A stretch of 64,000 bases of DNA from contig JAFZIN010000007.1 in NCBI GenBank assembly GCA_017554305.1, positions 1 through 64,000 of the forward strand, read 5' to 3'. Shown one piece after another: positions 54,598 to 62,868 of the stretch (positions are counted from its first letter, which is position 1; every line of letters starts with the position of its first letter). Made by a program: the position numbers and the translations under genes. The notes below the pieces were generated by a model. That model was not told where the DNA came from and made no database searches. It saw only the letters and a list, made by a program, of their open reading frames with translations. Source of the stretch: Bacteroidales bacterium. Lineage in GTDB: Bacteria > Bacteroidota > Bacteroidia > Bacteroidales > UBA932.

Positions 54598-55401
54598 TTA
54601 CTTATTTGATAATTCTTTCATAAACTCCTCTGCCTTAGGAAGATGCTCCAAACGGCCCACATCCAGCAGGCGGAGGTTGTCAAAGTAACGCCCCTCAATC
54701 TTAAACTTTGCTGCATTGTTAAGGTAGAAATCTACAATTGAAAACTTCTCCTCCCAACTTTCCATAAGGGCAAAAACCTTTGGAGAGAGCACGTGTATTC
54801 CGCCGAATGCAAACGGCCTCAGCCCCTTCTCTTCCAGTATTTTATGAGCATCTTTATCTCCCGATAGTGCAGCATACTTTTTATACGGAGACTTTACCTC
54901 AAACGTCTTCAGATTCTCCCAGCCTGCCAGAAGATTGTTGGAATCAAAAAGGAGGCGGCGGTCACTGTAACGTCCGCTCACTACAACAGATGCAAGAACT
55001 CCCTCCTCAATTCTCTTAACGGAGGAATTGTAAAAAGATTTCAGATCCAGATCTGAGAGAATATCCACGTTGTGAACAAGGAAAGGTTCTCCGTCATCTA
55101 AAAGTTTTGCAGCGTGACGCACCCCTCCTCCGGTATCTCTCAGCAAATCAAACTCTTCTGAGAACTGAACCTTAAGGCCGCAATGAGGATTTTTCCTAAA
55201 GAACTCCTTAACAAACTCCTCCACCTTCTCTCCAAAGTGGTGAACGTTTATAACAATATCCTTAAAGCCGAATGAAGCAAGACGTCTTATCTGCCACTCC
55301 AAAAAGGTAACCCCTCCAACCTCAACCAGCGCCTTGGGCTTGTTGTCTGTCAGAGGTTTGAGTCTGGTACCCAATCCTGCGGCAAAAATAAGAGCTTTCA
55401 A
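54598..55401 (-). CDS. nucleotidyltransferase, MurU-like
   Basis: 267 residues. Start is TTG at 55401, directly after the upstream TAA; no ATG is available before the nucleotide motif IFAAGLGTRLKPLTDNKPKALVEVGG at residue 4, so the rare start is forced. LRDTGGGVRHA and FLVHNVDILSDLD (metal-binding Asp) fit the sugar-1-phosphate nucleotidyltransferases, closest in pattern to MurU (MurNAc-1-P uridylyltransferase). Pairing with an AmgK-like kinase gene supports that choice. GDP-mannose-type or other NDP-sugar enzymes remain possible. Confidence 0.78.
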   Translation of the reverse strand: MKALIFAAGLGTRLKPLTDNKPKALVEVGGVTFLEWQIRRLASFGFKDIVINVHHFGEKVEEFVKEFFRKNPHCGLKVQFSEEFDLLRDTGGGVRHAAKLLDDGEPFLVHNVDILSDLDLKSFYNSSVKRIEEGVLASVVVSGRYSDRRLLFDSNNLLAGWENLKTFEVKSPYKKYAALSGDKDAHKILEEKGLRPFAFGGIHVLSPKVFALMESWEEKFSIVDFYLNNAAKFKIEGRYFDNLRLLDVGRLEHLPKAEEFMKELSNK

Positions 55402-56820
55402 TTATACCTCCTCCTCTATACCAAGTTCTCTGTGGGTAAGTTTAACCCTAACGTTGAATTTCTTTGCAATATGGTCTGCAAGATGCTTTGCACAATATAC
55501 GGAGCGGTGCTGTCCGCCGGTACATCCGAATGATACCTGCAGGTGAGTGAACTTCCTCTCCACAAACCTTTTAACGTGGGCATCCACCATATCGTAAACG
55601 TTGGAGAGGAACTTCTTAATTCCGCCCTCGTCTTCCAGATATTTTATTACAGGTTCATCCAGTCCGGTAAAGAGGCGGAAGCGCTCATACTTGCCAGGAT
55701 TTTCAAGGGCACGGCAGTCAAATACATAACCGCCGCCGTTACCGCTGTCATCCATTGGAATACCCTTCTTGTAGGCAAAGGAGAATACATGAACCTCCAG
55801 AGTAACCTCCCTTCTTAAGTCCTTGAGCTGGCGCATCTTAGTGAGTGCGGTCAGAACCTGCTGAAGGTAAGGATATTCGTTGAAAGGTTTCTTTATGAGT
55901 TTTCTGAGATTCTCAATTGCAAACGGTATGCTCTGAAGGAAGTGAGGCTTCTTTTCAAAGTATCCGCGGAAACCGTAGGCTCCCAAAACCTGAAGGGTTC
56001 TGAAGAGAACAAAGAGACGGAGGTTGTGAGTGAACTCCTTCTCAGATACCATCAGATATTTCTTAAGTTCCTTACGGTAAGTTGCTATGAGGGTGTCTTT
56101 GAGTTCGTCTGAATAGTTGGCTCTGGCCTGCCATACGAATGAGGCAATGTCATAGTAGAACGGGCCTCGTCTTCCGCCCTGGAAGTCAATAAAATACGGA
56201 ACGCCGCCAACCAGCATCACGTTGCGGGCCTGGAAGTCTCTGTACATAAAGGTGTTGCCCTTCATAACAGCAAGCAGGTCCTTTGCCATCTTCTGCATAT
56301 CCTCATGCAGGCGGATCTCACTGAACTCCACGCCGCTGGTCTTAAGGAAGCAGTATTTGAAGTAGTTGAAATCAAACCAGATGTTTTTCTCATCAAACTC
56401 CGGCTGAGGATAGCAATTGGAGTAATCCAGGTCTCTTCCTCCAAGGAACTGGAACTTAGGGAGCAGCGCCATTGTACGCTTTAAGAGGGTAACCTCCTTC
56501 TGGGAGTAACTTCCCTTCTCCCTTCCGCTTTTGATTGCATCAAACAGAGATACGGTTCCCAAATCTTCCTGCAGATAGTAGATGCCGTCCTTGCTGGAGA
56601 TGTAAACCTCCGGAACATTGAGTCCCACCTCCTTAAAATGTCTTGCAAGAGAGATGAATGCGTGATTCTCCTCCACGCTTGTTCCCATTGCTCCAATTAG
56701 GGAGACCTTCTCAGACTTCAGCCTGAAATATCTTCTGTTACTTCCGGACTGAGGCAACTCCTCACAGGAGACGCACTTCTGGCCGGTATATTGTTCAAAT
56801 AGATCCTTAAGTTGTTTCAT
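55402..56820 (-). CDS. AmgK-like sugar kinase fused to RapZ C-terminal domain
   Basis: 472 residues from the ATG at 56820. Residues about 1-325 are a phosphotransferase of the aminoglycoside-kinase fold: SGSNRRYFRL, then YRDFQARNVMLVGGVPYFIDFQGGRRGPFYYDIAS with the HRD-like and DFG-like blocks, as in the MurNAc/GlcNAc kinase AmgK. Residues about 335-472 match the RapZ C-terminal domain: VFDCRALENPGKYERFRLFTGLDEPV and VSFGCTGGQHRSVYCAKHLADHI. In E. coli RapZ this domain senses glucosamine-6-phosphate. The RapZ Walker domain is missing, so the protein is not a RapZ orthologue. Confidence 0.85.
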   Translation of the reverse strand: MKQLKDLFEQYTGQKCVSCEELPQSGSNRRYFRLKSEKVSLIGAMGTSVEENHAFISLARHFKEVGLNVPEVYISSKDGIYYLQEDLGTVSLFDAIKSGREKGSYSQKEVTLLKRTMALLPKFQFLGGRDLDYSNCYPQPEFDEKNIWFDFNYFKYCFLKTSGVEFSEIRLHEDMQKMAKDLLAVMKGNTFMYRDFQARNVMLVGGVPYFIDFQGGRRGPFYYDIASFVWQARANYSDELKDTLIATYRKELKKYLMVSEKEFTHNLRLFVLFRTLQVLGAYGFRGYFEKKPHFLQSIPFAIENLRKLIKKPFNEYPYLQQVLTALTKMRQLKDLRREVTLEVHVFSFAYKKGIPMDDSGNGGGYVFDCRALENPGKYERFRLFTGLDEPVIKYLEDEGGIKKFLSNVYDMVDAHVKRFVERKFTHLQVSFGCTGGQHRSVYCAKHLADHIAKKFNVRVKLTHRELGIEEEV

Positions 56821-56838
56821 AAGAGTATAACTGTCTAA

Positions 56839-56846
56839 CAAATTTA
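56839..56846 (-). promoter_or_regulatory. promoter -7 element for the 12-gene run
   Basis: Minus strand TAAATTTG, 18 bases before the ATG at 56820. It is the only strong box seen ahead of the run from 56820 to 44108. Confidence 0.5.
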
Positions 56847-56868
56847 GGAAATAATATCCAAAAAAACG

Positions 56869-56876
56869 TATCTTTG
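56869..56876 (+). promoter_or_regulatory. promoter -7 element for pncB
   Basis: TATCTTTG, divergent from the box at 56839. It covers the upstream TTG of the frame, so translation must start at ATG 56898. Confidence 0.55.
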
Positions 56877-56897
56877 AATGTTTATAACTATTCTGAT

Positions 56898-58412
56898 ATG
56901 GAGAATAACAAAGACCTCTTCAAGGTAATGAGCCATGTTTCCTACTGCTCTGACAAGTACCAGTACACTATGGGAAAGTCATTTTTGGAGTGCGGAATGA
57001 AGGATAAAACCGCCTATTTCAACCTCTTCTACCGTAAGGCGCCGGACAATAACAACTGGGCTGTGGTTAGCGGAGTGAGAGAGGCAATGGAGATGATTGC
57101 CAACCTGGGAGGTGAATCTCCGGAGTTCTTTGAGAAGTTCCTCCCGGGTGAGGAGTACAAGGCTTTCCGTGAGTATGCTTCACAGATGAAGTTTACCGGA
57201 AATGTTTATGCTATGAGAGAGGGAGAGATTGCCTTTCCAAGGGAACCGGTCATAACCATAGAGGCCCCAATCATTGAGGCTCAGGTACTTGAGACGCCGC
57301 TGCTCTGCATTATGAACCATCAGATGGCCATTGCCACCAAGGCCAGCAGAGTTTGCAGAAGCACCCAAAAGCCTGTAAGTGAGTTTGGCAGCCGCCGCGC
57401 CCACGGTCCCTGGGCAGCCACCTACGGAGCAAAGGCCGCATACATAGGAGGCTGCGCCAACTCCTCCAACGTTCTTACAACGGAAATATTCGGAACCCCG
57501 GCCTCCGGAACTATGGCTCACAGTTATGTAACCTCTTTCGGCTGCTCCATTAAGGGTGAGTTCACAGCCTTCAAAAACTACATTAAGACACACATAGGAG
57601 AACCGCTTATTCTCCTTATAGATACGTATGATACCATAAACTGCGGATTGAGAAATGCAATCAAAGCATATCGCGAATGCGGTATAGATGATTCATATCC
57701 ACAGGGTTACGGCATAAGGTTAGACAGCGGAGACCTCGCATACCTCTCACGCAAGTGCCGCATGATTTTAGACGAGGCGGGCTTTAAGAAGTGCAAGATA
57801 TTTGCTACCAACTCATTGGACGAGTATCTGATTGCAGAACTGGAAAAGCAGGGAGCAATGATAGATTCATACGGAGTGGGAGATGCCATTGCAACCAGCA
57901 AACACAACCCGTGCTTTGGCAACGTTTACAAGCTGGTTCAGGTAGACAACGAGCCGGTGCTCAAGAGATCTGAAGATAAGGTAAAGCTTATAAACCCCGG
58001 ATTCCAAATTACTTACAGAATCATTCAGAACGGCGTGTTTAAGGCAGACGTTACCTGCCTCAGAGGAGATGCCACCTCAAAGAAGATTGAGAACGGAGAG
58101 GAACTTCACATACAGAACGAGTTTGACGAGACCCAGCGTAAAAAGTTTGCAAAGGGCAGTTACACCTTCCAACCGCTTCAGATTCAGACAATGAAAGACG
58201 GCAAGATCTGCTATGAAGACGAGCCTGTTCAGCAGAAGAGAGAGCGTTTCTTAAAGAATCTGAGTTGCTTTAACGAAACGGAGAGACGTCTAATTAACCC
58301 GCACGTTTACAAGGTGGATATCTCAGACGAACTCTATGACCTTAAGATGAAGCTGATTAACAATCTGATACGAGAGATAGAGGAACTAAAGGAATCATTC
58401 AGACAAGAGTAA
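56898..58412 (+). CDS. pncB: nicotinate phosphoribosyltransferase
   Basis: 504 residues from the ATG at 56898. Key blocks: CSDKYQYTMGKSFLECG, FYRKAP, EFGSRRAHGPWAA (phosphoribosyl site), FGTPASGTMAHSYV and GIRLDSGDLAYLS. It couples ATP hydrolysis to transfer of phosphoribosyl to nicotinate, giving NaMN, which NadD (28908) then adenylates. The length matches the type 2 long form common in Bacteroidota. The porin gene starts two bases after its stop. Confidence 0.93.
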   Translation: MENNKDLFKVMSHVSYCSDKYQYTMGKSFLECGMKDKTAYFNLFYRKAPDNNNWAVVSGVREAMEMIANLGGESPEFFEKFLPGEEYKAFREYASQMKFTGNVYAMREGEIAFPREPVITIEAPIIEAQVLETPLLCIMNHQMAIATKASRVCRSTQKPVSEFGSRRAHGPWAATYGAKAAYIGGCANSSNVLTTEIFGTPASGTMAHSYVTSFGCSIKGEFTAFKNYIKTHIGEPLILLIDTYDTINCGLRNAIKAYRECGIDDSYPQGYGIRLDSGDLAYLSRKCRMILDEAGFKKCKIFATNSLDEYLIAELEKQGAMIDSYGVGDAIATSKHNPCFGNVYKLVQVDNEPVLKRSEDKVKLINPGFQITYRIIQNGVFKADVTCLRGDATSKKIENGEELHIQNEFDETQRKKFAKGSYTFQPLQIQTMKDGKICYEDEPVQQKRERFLKNLSCFNETERRLINPHVYKVDISDELYDLKMKLINNLIREIEELKESFRQE

Positions 58413-58414
58413 TT

Positions 58415-60673
58415 ATGCCACATAACTTAAAACACAGATTAAGAACTCCCGCACTGCTTCTGCTTGCACTCTCTTCAATAATTCTTCTGGAGAGCTGGAG
58501 CAGACCTAAAGCCTTTCTTGGCAGCACTTTCTCAGTTAGAGATACCGTGGTAACAGACAGCGCTTTCCAGAGATTGGTAGATTCTCTTGCGGCACTGAAC
58601 ATAAGCCCAGATTCTTTAAGAAAGATGGGATTGGATGAGAGGGTTCTAGCAGCAATAGATTCTCTTTACAAGGCAGATTCCATTGCCAACATAAAGGTCT
58701 TTACTCCCAAGGAACTCAGAAGGATGAGAAGAGACAGCATACGCAAGGCAAAAGACAGCATACTGGCCAACTCCCCAAGAGTTTTGGATACATACGTCTT
58801 TCCAGACAGCGTAATCTATACCAGAATCTTCTCCTGGAAGCATGATACCTATCTTAATAATCAGGAACTTACAAAGATAGATACCACTTTCAACTACCGC
58901 TTTCACGATCTTCCTTTCCAGCGTGACGATATTAACGCACAGTATTTGGGAGTAAGCGGAAGTGCAGCTCTTCCTTTCAACTACTTTAAGAGAGAGAGTG
59001 AGGAACTCTTCCCCTTCTTTAACCCATACAAGACATACTCCTACTCTCAGGATAATCTTCCGTTCTACAACACCAAGACTCCTTACACGGAGTTGGCTTA
59101 TACGGGAACCCTTCTGGCCAACCGCCAGAAATCTGAAGACAACGTAAAGTTCCTTCATACCCAGAACTTTACACCTTCTTTCAACTTCTCCTTCCTCTAT
59201 CAGAGAAACGGAGGCGGAGGATTGCTTCAGAACGAGAAGACAGACTTCAGAACCCTTGCCTTTACCGGCAACTATCTGGGTAAAAACTATGTGGCTCACG
59301 GAGGCTATCTCTACTCCAGACTTAAGAGAGAGGAGAACGGCGGAGTTACAGATCTGAAGATGATAAGTGACACCACCATTGATGTAAGAACGGTGCCGGT
59401 TTACCTCAATGACGCCAACTCAGTCATAAGACGTAACTCCTTCTTTATCACCCATTCATACGGTATTCCAATCAGGTGGACCAAACAGAGAGATTCTCTT
59501 GGGAACGTTATTCACGATTCACTCAAGACCAGTCAGGGAACCGTTACCTACTTTGGACATCACGGAGAGTACACCGTATTCTCCAGAGGTTATACAGATA
59601 ACATTTCAGACTCCGTAGGGCGTTCACTCTACCATAATCAATTCTATCTAAACCCTTACAGCACATACGATTCCACAAGGGTAATGAACCTGGAGAACCG
59701 CTTCTTTATAAAGGTGCAGCCGTGGAATGCAGATGCTGTTGTCTCCAACCTCAGCGGAGGAGTTGGCCACCAGCTGGTTAACATCTACGGCTTTAAGCCG
59801 GATTACTTCCTCTCCGGAAATCAGAACAAAAAGTACAACAACGTTTACGCATACTTCGGAGCGGGAGGTAAATTCCGTAAGTATTTTGCCTGGAATGCCT
59901 TAGGAAAGATAGATATGGTGGGCTACTATAAGGGTAACTGGTCTTTGGATGCTGCAATGAGATTCTCTTCCTGGGTTGTTAAGGAGGGAGTCCATTTAAC
60001 CGCCAAGTTCCACGCCTCTTCACGCAGGCCTAACTACTTCTATAACAACCTTTACAGCAACCACTACATCTGGGAGTACGATTTTGCCAACACCCAGACA
60101 ACAAAGATTGAGGGATTGCTTCAGATTCCTCACTGGGGATTGGAGGCCTCTGTAGGTTACTCCCTTTTGAACAAGAACATCTATCTTGACTCTCTCTGCA
60201 CTCCTATCCAGAACGGAACTGCAATGAGCGTCCTTACCGGATATATCTCCAAGAACCTGGCAATAGGACCGTTACACTTAGATAACAGAGTCCTCTTCCA
60301 GCTATCTTCAAAGCAGGAGATTATTCCTCTGCCTAAACTGGCACTGAACTTGAGGTACTACCTGCAGTTCTATGCGGTAAAAGATATATTGAACGTGCAG
60401 ATTGGAGCGGATATGACCTACAACACAAAGTACTACGCTCAGGCATTTGACCCTGCGTTGGGAATGTTCTATAACCAGGAGAAATACAAGGTGGGGAACA
60501 ACCCTTACGTAGATGTGTTCATTAACCTTCAGTGGAAGAGAGCCTGCATATTCATAAAGGGTGAGAACATACTCATGGGCTGGCCTAACAGAGAGTACTA
60601 CTCCACTTACAGATATATCAGACCTCAGAGAGCTCTTAAGATTGGCATTTGGTGGCCATTCTACATAAAATAG
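58415..60673 (+). CDS. putative porin (Porin_10 family)
   Basis: 752 residues, with an N-terminal hydrophobic signal (LLLLALSSIILLESWS). After a charged periplasmic segment rich in D-S-[IL] repeats (about 40-130, SLAALNISPDSLRKMG), the FHDLPFQRDDINAQYLGVSGSAALPFNYF block is a Porin_10 hallmark. The rest alternates aromatic and polar residues (FNFSFLYQRNGGGG, KFRKYFAWNALGKIDMVGYY) and ends IGIWWPFYIK. It should be an outer-membrane beta barrel for small solutes; substrate unknown. It is two bases after pncB and 19 before the transglycosylase. Confidence 0.87.
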   Translation: MPHNLKHRLRTPALLLLALSSIILLESWSRPKAFLGSTFSVRDTVVTDSAFQRLVDSLAALNISPDSLRKMGLDERVLAAIDSLYKADSIANIKVFTPKELRRMRRDSIRKAKDSILANSPRVLDTYVFPDSVIYTRIFSWKHDTYLNNQELTKIDTTFNYRFHDLPFQRDDINAQYLGVSGSAALPFNYFKRESEELFPFFNPYKTYSYSQDNLPFYNTKTPYTELAYTGTLLANRQKSEDNVKFLHTQNFTPSFNFSFLYQRNGGGGLLQNEKTDFRTLAFTGNYLGKNYVAHGGYLYSRLKREENGGVTDLKMISDTTIDVRTVPVYLNDANSVIRRNSFFITHSYGIPIRWTKQRDSLGNVIHDSLKTSQGTVTYFGHHGEYTVFSRGYTDNISDSVGRSLYHNQFYLNPYSTYDSTRVMNLENRFFIKVQPWNADAVVSNLSGGVGHQLVNIYGFKPDYFLSGNQNKKYNNVYAYFGAGGKFRKYFAWNALGKIDMVGYYKGNWSLDAAMRFSSWVVKEGVHLTAKFHASSRRPNYFYNNLYSNHYIWEYDFANTQTTKIEGLLQIPHWGLEASVGYSLLNKNIYLDSLCTPIQNGTAMSVLTGYISKNLAIGPLHLDNRVLFQLSSKQEIIPLPKLALNLRYYLQFYAVKDILNVQIGADMTYNTKYYAQAFDPALGMFYNQEKYKVGNNPYVDVFINLQWKRACIFIKGENILMGWPNREYYSTYRYIRPQRALKIGIWWPFYIK

Positions 60674-60692
60674 AGACTAACAATAAGTTACG

Positions 60693-61772
60693 GTGAAGTT
60701 TTGGAAGACAAAAATAGTGCGTGTAGGTGTCATTGCTGCAGTGGCACTTCTGCTGGTTTTGTTCTTCACCTTCACAGGTCTCCATCCTAAGTACTCAAAA
60801 AGCAACGTAATAAGACCTCTTACTGGCGACACTCTCAACTGTACCATCCTTATAGACAACAAGTTGAACCCGGGTAACCCTGCCCTCAAGTTTACCACGG
60901 ACCTTATACGCCAGTTCTCAGAGAACAACCACTGCAAGGTTGAGGTGGGAGTAGAAAAATCTTCTCTTGAGGTTTGGGAAGATCTTACCAACGGCCAGGT
61001 AGACGTTATTATCTTCAACGCCAAAACAGACTCAATACCGGAGCCTTTCAGAGATTATCTTACGGTGAGTATCCCTGTTGAGAAGGATTATCACTGCGTA
61101 ATGAGATATGATGACGACTCCGTAATAGACAACGTAAACTTCTGGATAGCACACTTTAAGCCAACCGCAGATTACAGAAGGCTCTACTCCAGACTGCATA
61201 AACTGGAGACAACCCACACCTACTCTCTCCCTATGACAAGATACTCCATATCTCCATACGACAATCTTGTAAAGAAATACGCAGCACAGATTGGATGGGA
61301 TTGGAAACTGCTCAGTGCTCTCATATTCAAGGAGTCCGGCTGGAACACGGGAGTGGTCTCCAGAATGGGAGCGGTAGGTCTTATGCAGGTTCTGCAGTCA
61401 ATTGCCAACTCTATGGGAGTTGAAGATATCTATGACCCGGAGCAGAACATAAAGGCAGGCTGCTCCATTCTGGCCAAGACTCAAAAGACCTTCAGATCTC
61501 AGGGAATGGATGAAGATAACGCTCTGCTCTTTACCCTTGCCTCATACAATGCCGGAGAGGGCAGAATACTTCAGTGCCAGAAGGTTGCAAGGGCAGAGGG
61601 CAAGAACCCTCTAATCTGGGAAGAGGTTGCCTCCGTTATTCCTCTTATGATAGACGGCTACTCCAAAGACGGCGTAAACGTCTCCTCCTTCAAGGGCGCA
61701 CAACAGGTACTGGACTACCCTAAAAAGGTTATGTCACAGTATGAAATCTACAAGAAAACCGTAGCGGAATAA
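60693..61772 (+). CDS. MltF-like membrane-bound lytic transglycosylase
   Basis: 359 residues, GTG start at 60693. Membrane anchor (VGVIAAVALLLVLFFTF), a short solute-binding-like domain (about 50-170, CTILIDNKLNPGNPALKFTTDLIRQFSENNHCKVEVG) and an SLT domain (about 190-330) with SALIFKESGWNTGVVSRMGAVGLMQVL, in which the Glu of KESG is catalytic, and FTLASYNAGEGRI. It cleaves glycan strands, releasing anhydro-muropeptides that AnmK (20663) can recycle. The binding domain is about half MltF size. Confidence 0.9.
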   Translation: MKFWKTKIVRVGVIAAVALLLVLFFTFTGLHPKYSKSNVIRPLTGDTLNCTILIDNKLNPGNPALKFTTDLIRQFSENNHCKVEVGVEKSSLEVWEDLTNGQVDVIIFNAKTDSIPEPFRDYLTVSIPVEKDYHCVMRYDDDSVIDNVNFWIAHFKPTADYRRLYSRLHKLETTHTYSLPMTRYSISPYDNLVKKYAAQIGWDWKLLSALIFKESGWNTGVVSRMGAVGLMQVLQSIANSMGVEDIYDPEQNIKAGCSILAKTQKTFRSQGMDEDNALLFTLASYNAGEGRILQCQKVARAEGKNPLIWEEVASVIPLMIDGYSKDGVNVSSFKGAQQVLDYPKKVMSQYEIYKKTVAE

Positions 61773-61830
61773 AGAACTTGGATAATTGAATGTTTATTTA
61801 TAATTTGCAATCGTTTAACCGTACTATTTG

Positions 61831-62745
61831 ATGAAAAATTTCTACAAGTTCTCAATCCTGTTCATGTTGCTGATTTGTGTCAGCTGTTCCAAGAATGATG
61901 AAGATAATGTTATGACTTCAGTGGAATTTGATGTTACAGAGATCAATCTGGCCATCCATGAATCCCTTAAGTTAGAGCCTAAAGTGTACATTTCTGGATT
62001 GCCTGCTTTAGGGCAGAAATTAGAGTGGTCTTCATCTAATTCATCTATAGCAGTTGTAAATGAGGGGGGAGTGGTAACAGGACAAGAAACCGGTTCTGCC
62101 ACTATCTCTGCTAAGTATAAAGGAAAGAGTGCCAGTTGCCGTGTTTCTGTGCGTTCATTGACAATGGTTGATTTGGGTTTGTCTGTCAAATGGGCAGACC
62201 GTAACATAGGCGCCGATAGGCCTGAAAGCGTTGGCGCTTACTATGCATGGGGAGAGACATCCGTGAAATCTATTTACGACTTGGATAAATACAAGTGGTG
62301 TACCGGAGGAGACTACAGAAATCTAACAAAATATAATAGATATACCGAGTTTGGTAAGGTTGACAACAAGACAATTCTAGAACCATCTGATGACATTGCA
62401 AGTATTACATACGGAAATAAATGGCGCATGCCAACGGTTGATGAGTTAAATGATCTTTTGGAGAAGTGTGATTGGTCTTGGGTAACTCTAAATGGAAACA
62501 GTGGCGGATATAATGTTAAAAGCAGAATAAACGGAAACAGTATTTTTTTGCCTGTTACCGGTCAGCGTTACGAGGATGTTCTCTGGGCTACAGATGAAGG
62601 GTATTATTGGACATCTTCTCTTTTAGCAAAGAAAGCTGATGACGCTCCTTGTTATGCTAACATTGTATGGTTCAGTTCAAAAGAGAAGCGTTGGGGCTAC
62701 ACCTTACGTCATTTAGGTCTGGCAATACGGCCTGTTTCTGACTAG
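61831..62745 (+). CDS. lipoprotein with Big_2 and FISUMP-like domains
   Basis: 304 residues from the ATG at 61831. Lipoprotein signal FYKFSILFMLLICVSC (lipobox ICVSC), followed by SKNDEDN. Residues about 30-105 form a bacterial Ig-like (Big_2) domain: LEWSSSNSSIAVVNEGGVVTG...SATISAKYKG. Residues 110-304 fit the FISUMP/DUF1566 surface domain (VDLGLSVKWADRNIGADRPE; WGETS; WRMPTVDELNDLL; YYWTSSL; AIRPVSD). Such proteins sit on the Bacteroidota cell surface; ligand unknown. Coding style is more AT-rich than the neighbours, so it may be a later arrival. Confidence 0.85.
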   Translation: MKNFYKFSILFMLLICVSCSKNDEDNVMTSVEFDVTEINLAIHESLKLEPKVYISGLPALGQKLEWSSSNSSIAVVNEGGVVTGQETGSATISAKYKGKSASCRVSVRSLTMVDLGLSVKWADRNIGADRPESVGAYYAWGETSVKSIYDLDKYKWCTGGDYRNLTKYNRYTEFGKVDNKTILEPSDDIASITYGNKWRMPTVDELNDLLEKCDWSWVTLNGNSGGYNVKSRINGNSIFLPVTGQRYEDVLWATDEGYYWTSSLLAKKADDAPCYANIVWFSSKEKRWGYTLRHLGLAIRPVSD

Positions 62746-62753
62746 TTTTGGAG

Positions 62754-62826
62754 AGCGGAAAACGGGACTCGAACCCGCGGCCCTCAGCTTGGGAAGCTGA
62801 TGCTCTACCAACTGAGCTATTTCCGC
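62754..62826 (-). tRNA. tRNA-Gly (CCC)
   Basis: 73 nt. Acceptor GCGGAAA pairs with TTTCCGC, discriminator U. Anticodon stem UCAGC/GCUGA encloses UUCCCAA, giving CCC. T arm GCGGGTTCGAGTCCCGT. CCA is not encoded. Unlike the other two tRNA genes here, it has no long palindrome after it. Confidence 0.94.
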
Positions 62827-62844
62827 AGTTTGGTTTTGGGAAGA

Positions 62845-62852
62845 CAAATTTA
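62845..62852 (-). promoter_or_regulatory. promoter -7 element for tRNA-Gly
   Basis: Minus strand TAAATTTG ends 19 bases before the mature tRNA, giving a short 5' leader. Confidence 0.5.
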
Positions 62853-62868
62853 GTAAAATTTCTCATAG

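Noticed and set aside
62672-62866. A 64-codon minus-strand frame across the tRNA-Gly gene
   Set aside because: It is the antisense/sense reading of a tRNA (SSVGRASASQAEGRGFESR), a well-known false gene.
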